This document shows positions 43,863 to 56,315 of a stretch of DNA of 64,000 bases, piece by piece. The notes under the pieces are model-generated. The model was not told where the DNA came from, did no database searches, and saw nothing but the letters and a program-made list of their open reading frames with translations. The stretch is taken from assembly GCA_036365455.1 (NCBI GenBank), contig JAWQUS010000026.1, forward strand, positions 14,216,001 to 14,280,000, given 5' to 3'. This DNA is from Macrosoma leucophasiata (Eukaryota; Arthropoda; Insecta; Lepidoptera; Hedylidae). The position numbers and the translations under genes were made by a program. Each line of letters opens with the position of its first letter. The stretch's first letter is position 1.

Positions 43863-44333
43863 AAGGAGATGTTGCGAGCTCGGCCCTGGTTCGTACATGT
43901 CCTCAAAAAATGGGTAAATTATAGAAGAATCCGAAAAAAATACAATTAATTTAATCAAGAAAATATTTTAGAGTTACCACCACATTTAATTCAAACGATT
44001 TTATCATTTTCAATCATGTTCAACATGGCGGCGATACAGCCAACGCTTGGAATCAATCGATTTCGATAGTATTTATATTTTTTTTTTATTCTCCAAGTAC
44101 TAGATAATCAAAAAACAATTTAAAAAATGAAAATGTCAAAATGACATCGTCCGCCATATTCGCCATGTTGGCTTTAAGTTGCAATTCTAACTGCAAATAA
44201 TATTTTGTAACTGCAAACAAAGCTAAATAAGTGAAAATATGCAGTAAAAACGTTTTTATATTGATTTTGCCTTTTTAATGATATTGTGTACAATACATGG
44301 CCGGAGGTCCATACATTTTTGCAACATCTCCTT
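43863..44333. mobile_element. Tc1/mariner-like MITE, AAGGAGATGTTGC ends (471 bp)
   Basis: The ends AAGGAGATGTTGC and GCAACATCTCCTT are perfect inverted repeats flanked by TA on both sides (43861-43862, 44334-44335). The interior is AT-rich and non-coding. The left end also occurs at 33938. Confidence 0.8.
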
Positions 44334-44867
44334 TAATGCTGGTGTAAATAGCTTTCCGCATGAAAATCCGTGCAATTGTCTCAAAGTTTATCGCGACGAA
44401 ACAGACAGACGGGGGACTTGTGGTGTATTTATATACCATATGACCATTAAAAAATTATATAAAAAAAGTATCAAAACCACATGACAACGCTCCCAAAATG
44501 TCTGTCCAGAACTGAGGCAATAAAAGTTCTCCGCAATGTTTTTCAGGCAATACTACATTTCAGGGATAGCACAATGCAGACATAATATCATTGCGTAGGC
44601 GGCCAACCTACGCGCCCTGATTCCGCTGCCTACACGCTTGTAAGGTCACTCTTGTCACTGCATTCAGATTATTTCAGATTAACTGAATTACATATTTTTT
44701 GTTGTCTGCATCTTCAACACCTTAGGCCTCAGAAGTGACAATGTTTCTACATTGAAATCTGTGGATTCGTTTGTAGTCGTTTATAGGCTACACTACACTG
44801 TAGCAAGTACACTGTAGTAAGTAATAGTGTAGCCTCTACCAGAGAATATGTAATAATACTACGTATA

Positions 44868-45237
44868 GAATGGACACTTCGACGTCCCGCCCGATTTCCC
44901 CGCCTCACCCAATCTCCTCCCCTCTTATGGGCGACGTTTGGTATTCTCTACGTACGCTCACAGATGCGCGTGTACTTACACGTGTATACGTCACTGATTG
45001 ATGTCTGAGTAATAGAGACCAAATTAAGCGTTTGTTTGGAATTTTGGCAGAAGAATGGACACTTCGACGTCCCGCCCGATTTCACCGCCTCACCCAATCT
45101 CCTCCCCTCTTATGGGCGACGTTTGGTATTCTCTACGTACGCTCACAGATGCGCGTGTACTTACACGTGTATACGTCACTGATTTATGTCTGAGTAATAA
45201 AGACCAAATTAAGCGTTTGTATGGAATGTTGGCAGAG
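44868..45237 (+). repeat. Tandem duplication of a 185-bp unit (family D)
   Basis: Unit 1 (44868-45052) and unit 2 (45053-45237) both start GAATGGACACTTCGACGTCC and end near TTTGGCAG or TGTTGGCAG. They differ at only about five positions. An inverted single copy lies at about 25780-25990. Confidence 0.92.
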
Positions 45238-45414
45238 TGTCCGCGGTGTGCCTCTACAGTACCTATTTATAGAGCAACACGGGCCACCGGCCGTGGCGAC
45301 GCGGCCAGTAACATTGTGTGCCGGCAGCCTCGGACTTGTCCGAGCTGGACAAGTCGCCAAATTGGTTGCGCAACCAAACGGACATCAGGTGAGTAACGCT
45401 CTATAGAACTATAA

Positions 45415-45665
45415 GTTTTTTTTTTTTTTTTTTTATGTAATAAAAGTGGCAAACAAGCGTGCAGTTCACATTGATGTTAAGTGATGACTGCAGCCTATAG
45501 ACACCCACACAATGACCAGAGGTCAAAATGCAAATGCGCTGCCACTCCTGAGGCATTAGGTGTTATGCCTCTGTGCCGGAAATTACAGAGCCGTACATTA
45601 CCACCTGACCGAAACACGATAGTGCTGAACACTACAATTTAACGGCAAGTATATTAGTATACATT
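45415..45665 (-). repeat. Family A retroposon copy with poly(A)
   Basis: A T-run at 45418-45434 leads into GTGGCAAACAAGCGTGCAGT and the family blocks, stopping at AAGTATATTAG near 45657. Confidence 0.85.
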
Positions 45666-46564
45666 TTGTTGGTGGCGGCGACTGGTTGCGCTGCCATGGC
45701 GTCTCGGTGAAATATTAGCCCTAAGGGTAATGCTTTTTCCTTTTGAAATACGGAACCATAAAAAAGTGATGTTACCTGCTTACTTTACTTTTAATTTCGC
45801 GGTTTTCTATAATTTCAAAAGTAGGTAATAAACTTTCATCCAAATGCAGTCTGGTGAAAGTGTGATCGCATTATCTCGACAATGACAATGGACCCTGGGA
45901 ATCGCATCGATTTACGCGGTTACACATAACCTAATGGCCAGAATAACATGACTTGTGAATTCAAAGACTTTTTAATACTTATTTCACTAGAGGGGCTAGA
46001 GGGGAATTTTTATTTCAAGCGAAAATGTTATATTTTTCGGTGTCATTAGTCATTGGTAACAATATTTGTCAATATATAATATAATAGGGATGATGACTAG
46101 GTATGAATCCACTACTTTGTATCATATCACATGGAAGCGACTTACAAATGGGAAATGACGATACAAAAATTACGAAAATTCGAGTTGAATACTATGAGAT
46201 ATCAAAATTTAAAAGTGACGAAAATTAGTGAACAGAAAAGTTAAGTTTAAAATATAAATAATTCCACCTTTAGATTCTTTAAACGATATCCATCAAATTT
46301 TAATAAGGATGTTTTTCCAAAAACGCATTATTGAAGAAGATATTTTAAAATGTTTTGATTTCACCATACAATTCACAAATTTTAACTGTAACGTGACGTC
46401 AAAATAGAGTATCGTCTTTTAAGAGCCGCTTTGAGTCGTTTCACAACTCGCAAGGTTTTGAATTGTTATATCTTTAAAATCATTAGCTGTTGAATAGTCG
46501 TTTCAAAGACAATATTTATTTATTTTTCCTGTACTTCTTGAAATTACAATAAAAAAAAAACTAG

Positions 46565-46930
46565 TCATCATCCCCAAAAAAAACATTTTTGACATACTAA
46601 GGTACTAATAAAAAAAAAGAAACATTTTTTACATACTTAGGTACTAATGGAATAAAAAGAAACATTTTTAACATACTGTTGACATACTTAGGTTCCAAAT
46701 AAAAGGAAAGAAACATTTTTGACATGCTGAGGTATTTACTAATGGAATAAAAAGAAACATTTTGACATACTTAGCTACTAATTAAAAAAAAGAAACATTT
46801 TTTACATACTTATCTACTAATGGAATAAAAAGAAACCTTTTTTACATACTTAAGTACCTACTAATGTAATAAAAAGAAACTCTTTTTATATACTTAGGTA
46901 CTAATGGAATAAAATGAAACATTCAATACA
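46565..46930 (+). repeat. Minisatellite (about 7-8 units of 40-50 bp)
   Basis: Units share AAAGAAACATTTTT, GACATACTTAGGTACTAATG and GAATAAA with frequent small indels. Confidence 0.88.
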
Positions 46931-47265
46931 AACGCAGTGCATCCATCGCATGCTCTGCACTCATATAGTATCGCAACTCTTTTTTTATTATCTCTGCAGG
47001 TTTTGCATTCTCTTCTTACTTTTTCTTTCATGATTTTTGTGCTATCTCCTGTTTTCTTTTCTCTGATTTTTTAAAGAAAAAGTGGAACAGGGCCTTGACT
47101 TTGGAAGGGATTCAAACTTCTGACCTTCTTTTCGAGATTAGTAAACTTTCGTACAAATGCAGTCAGCTTTTCGATAACGGGACGGTCCGCCGGCGCGGCG
47201 GTCCGGGATTTTTCTTTAAACCTTAAGAGATTAAATGATATAAGTTTTAATTTATTCCGTCCAGT

Positions 47266-47907
47266 CAGTGCCGGATTAGCTATATAACAGAAGGCAGCAA
47301 ATGCTACGGGCCCCGCGCCTGTGCCCAAAAAAAAACACAAATATGTAAATTCTCAAAGTGGCTACACTGTAATTATATAGGTATATTTATGTTGCAAGTT
47401 GGCAATACCACAATACTTACAGGGGGAATCCCCTAATATTGTTTTCGATTCCTTTTAGTAAATGTTCTGTTTTATTTACATTCTCAGTAGGCAATTTTAT
47501 ACCAAAGAAACTGCAGTTTTATGGTTGTTAAGATATATAAGATATAAAATCAATTCGCGAATTACCTGTGAATAGGTTTAAAGTTAAATTAAATGAATGG
47601 CTACTTGACAAATGTTTTTATAATATCAATGAATTTATGACATAAATAATATCTGTATCAATTTCATCAATTCTCATTATCTTATTATTCTTAATTACAC
47701 AATTTAGATTCATATTGACTTCTTATGTAAAGCATTTGCATGCTATTCTTATTTCTAAATATAATTGTGACTATTTGTGTTTTCCATCGTTGTATACCCT
47801 ATTTAATGCAAATAAATGAATTTTAATTTTTTAATTTTAATGTAACTCTAGGTGTCTCTCCCATGTTCACTTTGCTACGGGCCCCGCACCGGCTTTATCC
47901 AACACTG
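47266..47907. mobile_element. hAT-like non-autonomous element (642 bp)
   Basis: The left end CAGTGCCGGATTAG and the right end read inverted, CAGTGTTGGATAAAGCC, match imperfectly. GCTACGGGCCCCGC occurs near both ends. Flanks CGTCCAGT and AGCCCAGT match at 6 of 8. There is no coding frame. Confidence 0.65.
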
Positions 47908-48343
47908 AGCCCAGTGAGTTGTGAAATTAATCGATAGTGTTGGGACAGATTAAATTAGGAATCGGCGTATGAAGAGAATGATGAATGTAGAAGAAGCACG
48001 GGAGGTGTGTCAGGCCCGGGATATCTGGCGCTCCACAATTTCTGCCTATCCCGTGAGGGACTTGGCGTGAAGATACATACAGATTTAATTTACGATAAAC
48101 ATTACTTTTAACTGGGGTCCGCGAAATCCATCGTTTGGGTAATCTGTTGATGTCATTCATATTTGCTTACGAAAAAGTAGTCACTCACAATACAAATATT
48201 TATTATTATCTAAAATTTTGCAATGTTCTGCGTTTTATTATTTCATAAGTTTATCTCATCGACGACACAACGCAGCTTTCATCTCTTAAAAGGTGGTTAA
48301 AATTGACCAAGTTGTAAACAATAATTTCAGCGGAGCACACAAG

Positions 48344-48415
48344 TCCTCGGTAGTATAGTGGTAAGTATCCCCGCCTGTCACGCGGGAGACCGGGGTTCGA
48401 TTCCCCGCCGGGGAG
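48344..48415 (+). tRNA. tRNA-Asp (GTC)
   Basis: The sequence folds as a standard 72-nt tRNA. It has a 7-bp acceptor stem with one G-T pair and discriminator G, a D arm, the anticodon stem CCCGC/GCGGG with loop CTGTCAC (anticodon GTC), and a T arm CGGGG-TTCGATT-CCCCG. The A-box and B-box promoters are intact. A run of five T at 48423-48427 is a plausible Pol III terminator. No intron is present. It brings aspartate to GAC/GAU codons. Unlike the SINE heads elsewhere in the window, it has no poly(A) or A/T tail, so it looks like a true gene. Confidence 0.95.
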
Positions 48416-48713
48416 GAACAACTTTTTGTCGTATTTTAAATATATTTTTTTTTTTGTATATTTTATGAAAATGTTCCATGTATTTTTCATTGAACTGTAA
48501 GTGCTTTGTGAATATCTTCACATTTCATGACAATGGAAAAAAAATATATTCATTAATTTAAATTTCGTGTATTTTGAAGTTCGTGTAATCTGACATTAGG
48601 TATTGTTTAATACAATCACGAATGTGGTCACGAGTAGTCTACTACTCACTCTCTTTAAAACAACTGTCAGTCCTACTCGAGTGTAGTTAGAGGTCGAAGA
48701 CGCTCTGTGTGTT

Positions 48714-48940
48714 GTTTTTTTTTTAAGTGGCAAACAATCATGCATTTCACTTTGATGTTAAGTGATGACTGCAGTCTATACACTTACACAAAGACCAAGG
48801 TCAAAATGCAGATACGTTACCACTCCTGAGGCCTAAGGCGTTATGCCTCTGTGCCGGAAATTACAGAGCCGTACATTACCACCTGACCGGAACACGATAG
48901 TTCTGAACACTACCATTTAGCGGCAATTAAATAGATTGTA
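48714..48940 (-). repeat. Family A retroposon copy
   Basis: A T-run at 48715-48724 is followed by GTGGCAAACAATCATGCATT and the family blocks up to ACCATTTAGCGGCAATTA. Confidence 0.8.
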
Positions 48941-48944
48941 CATT

Positions 48945-49300
48945 GTAAAGTGTTTTAAACATTAGGTTTAGTGTTGTCTCGTCTACCGCGCTATTAGTAG
49001 TGCATCTGGTATGAATGCAGACGCCCGCACTGACGATTTTCATGCGATTATTCATAAGCAATGGCGAAAGAGCCCATAAGCAAATAGATATATGTTGCAA
49101 GTTGCGATTAATCGCGATCCTAATAACAAATGTTTCGTTGATTGCCGAATCACAGAGATTTCGTTACAGTTTGCACGATCTGGGCATTAATGCGCGAATC
49201 GGACTGTCGAGCACTTCCTCGTATCCAATCCGTGCGGGTGTGACGTCACACTTCGGTGGGTGGTGCGATGTAGGAATGGAGACGATGGCACCAGATTTTC
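48945..49300. other. Non-repetitive GC-richer segment
   Basis: An open frame (49015-49320, plus) has no recognisable domain. A palindrome GTGTGACGTCACAC at 49238-49251 contains a CRE-like TGACGTCA. It might be regulatory or nothing. Confidence 0.3.
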
Positions 49301-49304
49301 TCAG

Positions 49305-49440
49305 AGGGATAACATCTTAGGCCTCAGGAGTGACAACGCATCTGCATTTTGACCTCTGGCCATTATGTGGGTGTCTATAGGCTGCAGTCATCACTTAACA
49401 TCAATGTGAACTGCATGCTTGTTTGCCACTTTTATTACAA
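49305..49440 (+). repeat. Family A retroposon copy, 5' truncated
   Basis: It spans AGGGATAACATCTTAGGCCT to CATGCTTGTTTGCCACTTTT and has only the 3' half of the family. Confidence 0.75.
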
Positions 49441-49569
49441 AAACTAAAAATATCGAACAGTTCCTCAGAGCCTATTAATAATAAATAATGTATAGAAATG
49501 TAACTTTCATAAAATCATCGCTTCGATTTTGTTTCCATTTATTTTATTATTTATAATAATAATAATTTA

Positions 49570-50120
49570 ATATGGGGGCAGAGCAGCTTGTGGCGAGCTG
49601 TTGGTGAGTAGCGACACCACCCCCTACCATCATCTCGAGTTCCTCCGAGAGAACTGGGCTCCGCCTCGTCCGCCACACAGAGGTACGGCCGGACAGAGCA
49701 TCAGGTCCGTCACCTCTGGCTTGCCTTCATTGGCCGGTCAGAGTCGGGCGCTAGAGGTATGGCAATTGCAGAAATTTAGATAATAGGCTGTTGTCTAAAT
49801 TTCTGCAAGAGCCATACATACACTCGGGGGTGGAAGTGTCTAAAGGCATAATAGCGGGGAAGCCCGCTCCGAGCTCGAGATTACTCGCTCGTGATGGTGA
49901 AACCCACACCTCTCGACACCCCCAGCCTCTCTCAACAGTGTTGCCCCCTGTCGACCATCGGGTTGGCTGTTTGGGGGGCCACCAAGGAGAGGCGAGTCAC
50001 CACCTGCCTAAAGTAGGATTCGATAATGTGAGATTGTTGAATATAGGCAGGTGCCGGATCTCACTCCATAGGCCCAGCCAGCTAGTCCCCCCAGCCACCC
50101 GCACACCACCCACATAGCGC
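49570..50120. repeat. GC-rich block with hairpin, probable LINE untranslated region
   Basis: This block is markedly GC-richer than its surroundings and holds overlapping chance frames. It contains a 24-bp hairpin (49757-49817). It resembles the non-coding end of an R1/Jockey-type LINE in composition only; no protein domain is seen. Confidence 0.4.
49757..49817. repeat. Hairpin, 24-bp arms with 13-nt loop
   Basis: Arms 49757-49780 and 49794-49817 match at 22 of 24 positions (GTATGGC...TTGCAGAAATTTAGA). Confidence 0.9.
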
Positions 50121-50459
50121 AAAGTTTGACAAATCACTTTTCATAACAATAGTCCCATTATATTCTGCGGGGTCTGTCTGTGTCTGTATTGACTATTGAT
50201 GCAGTCAGAGAGGTCCCGCCGAATATAACCCATTACAAAGTAGATCAAAATTCTCTAAAGGGCCTCTACGTGTTGGACCCTCTATGTCCCCGCGCAAGCC
50301 TGACAAAAATCCGGGGTTCAAATTGGACCCCGTGCTGACGAGAGACATAATTTAATATAATCTTATTACACAAACAAACTGCAAACATAATAAACACACT
50401 TTCAACATACATAATGGCATTCAATTGGTCGCGACAAGGTAATTTCGCCAAGCTGCAAG

Positions 50460-52240
50460 GAAACGTCTAATAGCCCGATGCGCTGCGGTGTGTCCCAATT
50501 ATGCCCCGCCCTCTGTGTATCTTTACGTGGAACCATTCTTTTGACAAGTTACACTTCTTTACATTATTAAATTATTATTCTTATACTTAACATTGTAGCG
50601 AATGGTTAAGGGTACTAAAATCGATATTACTTGAATCGTAGAAAGATTTGTAGCTGTTTTTTTATCCCCACCCCTTGAAATTTGGCGCACTGGGCCGTCG
50701 CCTCATCACTCCTTCCCCTACCCCTCCTTAACGCCGGCACCGGATGATTGAGTCTCGTTTTGACTGTCCACTCTTGGATACAAAGGGTCTTACACCCATA
50801 TTCTAAATCGTAATCTCGACCTTAACTCAACCTTACTCAATGGAATTGATATAGTTGTAACTAAATACGTCAACTCGACATTCTGCCTCCGTTTGAGGTA
50901 AGAAAGCAATTGTCAAACTCCAAAGTACGTCACGACCTACCTTGAAGTTTCGAGGTGTTTTTATATTTACGCCATATTCTTGCGCTCAATAAGTTTTTCG
51001 TGTCGGAATACCATTGTATAAAAATCGATATATCGATATATTTCTATAAAAATCGATTTTCAAGACTTTGTGAATTATCTATATTATTATTCTATATGAT
51101 AATCCATACACATGAGTTACTGTCAAAATACAACCAAGAATAGGGACCACAACCAAGTATCAGCCGAGTGTCAGTCAAGCAATGTTTCAAAGTAATGTCT
51201 TAGAATATGGGTCTGACAATCCGTAAAAATAACTGTAACAAAATTATCACTAGTATTTCGATGACAATTTAAAAATAAAAGATAATTCTTCTTAATCACG
51301 AAGAAATCTTTATTCCTTTCAAAATTACCTAATTCAACTCTTCGATATGATTCCCTTACTTTACATAAAAGCGATAGTTACAAAACCGAAACAAAACAAC
51401 ATCGAGTTTCATTTTCCAACTACGAATCATATTTATACATTATAAATAATATTTTAAAATCGGGAAATCAATTTACATGAACTGAGACAGTGTAACGCAA
51501 TTTCCATATTATTTTACAAAATTACATCAACGAGATTAAAATTTAAACATTTAAAAAAAAGAATCGGAGCAAAAGAATTACCACATGCACGTAGTTGAAA
51601 AATGTTCTTTAATATAGACTATGCTATAAATACAGAATAAATATTATTGGTAAAATTCGTTGTGTTGGTACTCCCGTAACTAAAAATTCACATCGAATTG
51701 GTCGTTTATAGGGTTAAATTTTAATTTAAAGGTTAGTCGCGAATAAATAATTAAAACATAAATCAGTTCTTTCATTAAATGGAAGTGACGCGTGTCCAGC
51801 GCTACCTACCATCAATAAATCACATGGTTACAGTAAATTAACAATAAAATACATACAATTTTCATCCAAAAAAAAAAAAACTAATAAGTTATATTTTTAA
51901 ATCGGAAATTAAATATTATGTTAGAAATTATTGTTTTGCATGATTACTGTTCTGAAGATACATAAAATAGAGAACATTGACTGCTATGTAATGCTGCAAA
52001 TTAGAAAGTAAAATGAGCACCTATGTGTGTTACTTGTGGTATATTTCATAACTGTAAGTCGAATAAACATATCCAAACATTTGCAAAGTTTCCCATTTTC
52101 TGTGAGAGGAAACTAGTTTAACATACATGTCATGACAAAAATATGAAACCAAAAAAAAAAAAAGTATTTGACATAATAAAAAAAATAATAAAACAATGTA
52201 ATATATTGTATATATCGTGTTGCACAACTACACTTGGGCG
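50460..52240. other. AT-rich DNA, no gene seen
   Basis: There is no coding signal. The segment 51280-52240 has few repeats. AATAAA-type signals on the minus strand (TTTATT near 51309) could belong to a distant minus-strand transcript, but nothing here shows that. Confidence 0.35.
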
Positions 52241-52245
52241 CTTAA

Positions 52246-53187
52246 GGGTGCTTTTCCACCAGAGATGTGCGAAACAGCTTTGCTGCGAAGATGTTATATC
52301 TACGCTACAAAAATATGTGACTATTTCCACCAATACTATGCTACGTAACTATACGATACAACATTCGCGACGGCCCATAGCACGCATCCTTAGTAGGCAT
52401 CCATAGCACACATCCGTCCATACAAAAAAACATATCTTAGTTGAATCCTTTTCCACCAGTGCTAAGCTTTATAGAATAGAATAGAATAGAATAGAAAATA
52501 TTTTTATTTCGAATAGATCTTTACAGATACTTTCAAAACGTCAATAAATCATAAACTACCTACCTAGAGCGAATAACCATTACATATAGTAAAAGCAAAA
52601 TCATATATTAATAGTAAATTAAAAATTAAAATGATATGTTCTTAGGTTTTAATATACGCGAGATAAATCCGTAAAAATAGTTTTATATATAATAGTTTTA
52701 TAAAAATTAAAATTTAAACTATTTGGTTAAAACATAATAATCATAAAATTTTTCAATTCCTTCAATGATAATAAATGAAGAAAAAGAAAATCTTATTGGT
52801 CAAGATCAATGTTATTCACTTAGCAGAGTTCCAAGTGCAGTCACTACTGAGAAGAACTCCGCTACCCAACAAACTCAGTAAGAGCTCTTTTAAATGAGAG
52901 CTTAAATCTAGTACAGATAGATTATCGTGAAAAATCAAATAATGTCAACGTCCATAGCATAGATGCAAATAAACTGCTATCTACTAAATGTGATGTAGCC
53001 CCTGCAAACCAGAACAGACCAGTCTCCACCAACAGCACCCGTTCACGAGTATGACGCATGTGACAGCCATTGCCCTCCTCGGCCATTTTAGAAGGAAGTG
53101 AGCAACCCGCACCAATGAATATGATTGGTGGATATCAAACGCATCCATAGGAACGTAGCTTAGCACATCTCTGGTGGAAAAGCACCC
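52246..53187. mobile_element. piggyBac-like non-autonomous element (TTAA target)
   Basis: The ends GGGTGCTTTTCCACCAGAGA(TGTGC) and their inverted partner are identical over 25 bp. Both are flanked by TTAA (52242-52245, 53188-53191). TTAA duplication points to piggyBac. TTTCCACCA also recurs internally. A LINE 3' tail is inserted at about 52472-52970. No transposase frame is present. Confidence 0.85.
52472..52970 (-). mobile_element. LINE 3' fragment inserted antisense
   Basis: An AGAAT microsatellite (52472-52495) marks the tail on the minus strand, followed by AT-rich untranslated sequence. The same tail type appears in plus sense at 63265-63295. Confidence 0.6.
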
Positions 53188-53225
53188 TTAAACTGGAATC
53201 ACATAAACTGGGGTAACAATCCCTA

Positions 53226-53395
53226 CGAATATTATAAATGCGAAAGTAACTGTCTGTCTGTAACCTTTTCACGTCCAAACGACTGAACAAATTTTAATGA
53301 AATTTGGTACAGAGATAGAGCTGACTTTGAGAAAGAACATAGGCTACTTTTCGACATCCACGCGGACGAAGCCGCGGGTAACAGCTAGTAGATAA
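53226..53395 (-). repeat. Common lepidopteran-type interspersed repeat
   Basis: It includes GAATATTATAAATGCGAAAG, CTGTCTGTCTGTAACC, TTGGTACAGAGATAGAGCTG and the end GCGGGTAACAGCTAGTA. It is the reverse of the family at 24456. Confidence 0.75.
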
Positions 53396-53771
53396 TAAAA
53401 CAATAATAACAAATGATTGAACAAATCCCTATTTATGCGTTTCCAGTTAAAAGCTTGCAAGTGTATATTTTAACGTATAACATAGCATTCAATGATGAAC
53501 TGAAACATTGTCATAGACAATAATATACATTTTGAGATCCACTTTCACAACAAACACGTTGTTTTTTTTTTATCATTCAATATATCATTACTGTCGCAAG
53601 AAATATGAGTATGGTTATAGAGTTAGTTTTCATTATGCTGCCATCAATATAAAAATCAATGAATTTATAGCACCTTAAAAAGTAATGTAACTGGTATATT
53701 ATTATATAATGGAGTAATGACTACTATGATCTTAGGAGAAAATGCGCACAACAAATAGGATTGTTTATATT

Positions 53772-54053
53772 CATAGAGCAACACGGGCCACCAACCGACA
53801 CCGAAGGGGAGTAACGTTTATGACCGATGATTAAACAGTTATTTTACACACACAAACACAACAAAAATTGTCTATTACCACGGAACTCAAACCTTGACTT
53901 TAACAAAATACATAAACAGTTTCACGCACACATTTAAACATCTCGGCGACAGGCATAGGATCACTTGTGCTTGTATGTACTTTGACAGAGGGGAAAGCTT
54001 GCATATGGCTACTCCCCTCCGGTCCACCGGCCGGCGGTCCGTGTTGCTCTATG
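53772..54053. mobile_element. hAT-like MITE, CATAGAGCAAC family (282 bp)
   Basis: It starts CATAGAGCAACACGGGCCAC and ends with inverted CCGGCGGTCCGTGTTGCTCT(ATG). Flanks TTTATATT (53764-53771) and ATTATATT (54054-54061) match at 7 of 8, consistent with hAT. Confidence 0.85.
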
Positions 54054-54061
54054 ATTATATT

Positions 54062-56310
54062 TGATGTAATTGAATAATTCGTAATAACACATACAAGTGA
54101 AATATTTTTTAAAGAAAAAATGGAAAAGAAAAATTCGCTTCAGGTCGGTGGCTCAGTCGCACTAGGTCTCTACAGTCCCTCTGGACTGGACTAGTGATAC
54201 CAGTAATCACAATATCAAGTCTTACCTGAAGTTATTATTGCTGTATCGTTATTTCTGTTATGTCTTTAAAATGTTTTTTTTATTAAGCAGTACTAAAATA
54301 TTTCTAGTATCCGACTTTTAGAACTTTAAAGTATTATTTTATATACTGTCAATTTTGTCCAGTTTAATACTAGCGTTGTAGGCAAAACGTCGCTCGCATC
54401 TCCTCTCAAGTCATATTGGGGATCTCTCAACAATTCAATTAGTACCATATCCTTTTCAATCCACGTGTAAACAGTTCTGTAAGTACTGGCAGTTGTAAAA
54501 TATCATGCCTACTTATCAAATCACATTCCAATATTGAGTAAGACAGCCAAAGAGTTCGCACAGCCCAAAAGTACGCACACCAATCCAAAGCATTAAGTAT
54601 TATTTAGCAATTCGAACTCTTTGACGGCTTTACTGTACACGGTTAATAAATATAAATTAGAAAAATTATAAAGCTACAAGTTAACAATATACAATGGCAT
54701 CTAAATGTACATACAGCGAACGTAATCTTGAGCGGTTCACTATTATACAAATAATATGGATGCCTTATATTTGCTGATGGAAAACTATGTGTATCTATGT
54801 ATATACAAAGAAACAAAAAGATAACTCAACTTGGACCGGCAGTCTACATCTATCTTTTAAAAAGGTGAAAAAATCTACATTAACCATTTCTGTAGCTTTG
54901 TAAGACGGTGGCGGTGGTTCCATTTCCGTACGGTTCGGTACGGTACGGTTCCATGGATGGTTATAGTTTGCAAATTTCATAAAATAGTCATGGAATTGTT
55001 AAATTTTACTAAAATAAATAAATACAGTCGAAAAATTTTTTACATTTAAATATTTCTCTAAAAAGATTTAATCACAAATATAAGACATCATGTACAAACT
55101 GCTACAAATTGTACCACACAAAACATATCCAATACTTACCACTAAAACAAAATATGTTACGATTATTTTACAATATCTAGTTATATCAGAATATTAGCTA
55201 TTTCTTTAAAAATTAGATCATACAAAAAGAAATATCATACAGTCTTATGTCCGCTAAAATTCACTAGTAAACCAGCAAAACGTGTTTAGTATTTAAATTT
55301 CGCCATATTTCATTTAGTTGTAAATAAATTATTTGCTAAAATTTCTTAACTGACCATTTATACGTTATCTAAATATTTCGTCTATTCTAAAATACGCCTA
55401 ATATGAATATACGAATTTTTATATCTAAATTATTTTAGTGTTCACGAGAATATAAAGGAAAAACTTATTACTAACGAAACAAAAATCATATGGCAGTGAC
55501 TTAAAAATTAAAAAAAAAAAACTCTATTATATATAAAACGTTATTACACTGACGTAATTTTGCCGAGAATTGGACTCGATAACTTAATCGAATTTTAAAT
55601 TAAATTAAACATAATAAGCGTATTGATTCTATATAAAAAAAAGTAGTAAATTCATTATTTGTTAATTAAAAAAAGTGGTGTAAAACTGGCTTAAAAACGG
55701 AAACATTATCTACTAGTTTTATAAGAATAATATCTTAGTATTGAAAAATATATATATTTAAAAATACCTACATTATTATTGCGGGAACGTTATGAATTAT
55801 CTGATACCTACTAAAATTGTCAGTTTACAGGTTCCCTGTCCCATGAATCACATGTGAGAATTTGCATTGTTTAAGCTATTGTGTTTGCTTGGGACAGGGA
55901 GTGGGTTAAACTATTGAGTTTTTTTTAAAACTCGTGTGAAAATATTGCTTCTATTTTTTTTTTTAGAAAACTGTCTGACTATAAATTATGTAACCCATAT
56001 TTGTAATATTTAAAATCGTTAGTCAAATCTAATGTATTCATACAGCTTCAAAATGTAATGATGTTCTTTAATCGGACGAAACCTTAATAATTATTAAAGT
56101 TGGCCAAAGACGCCATAATTTTGCTGTATATCAAAATATCAGTCATAGACAAAAGTCACTTCTCCGCCATTCAGAACTCCGTGAAGCCGCATTCACATCA
56201 ATAAAAATATCTAAGTGCACGAGTGAAAGTACTCACATTGTGGAGTAAATCTGTCTCAACATTTTAGTAAAATTATTAAGTTTGTCAACGCGGTTTTATC
56301 TTCAATGCCG
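54062..56310. other. AT-rich DNA, mostly free of recognised repeats
   Basis: A degenerate tRNA-SINE head and tail lies at 54100-54200. Beyond this there is no coding signal. Long T/A-rich stretches without family repeats might be untranslated or regulatory sequence for a neighbour. Confidence 0.35.
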
Positions 56311-56315
56311 GTCCC

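Noticed and set aside
49791..50117. 108-codon plus ORF in the GC-rich block
   Set aside because: No domain, several overlapping frames of similar length, and a hairpin across its start point to non-coding repeat sequence.
55829..55908. Possible microRNA hairpin (TTCCCTGTCCCA against TGGGACAGGGAG)
   Set aside because: Only about 11 bp pair and the loop is about 45 nt. This is too weak for a precursor, and no known microRNA seed was recognised.
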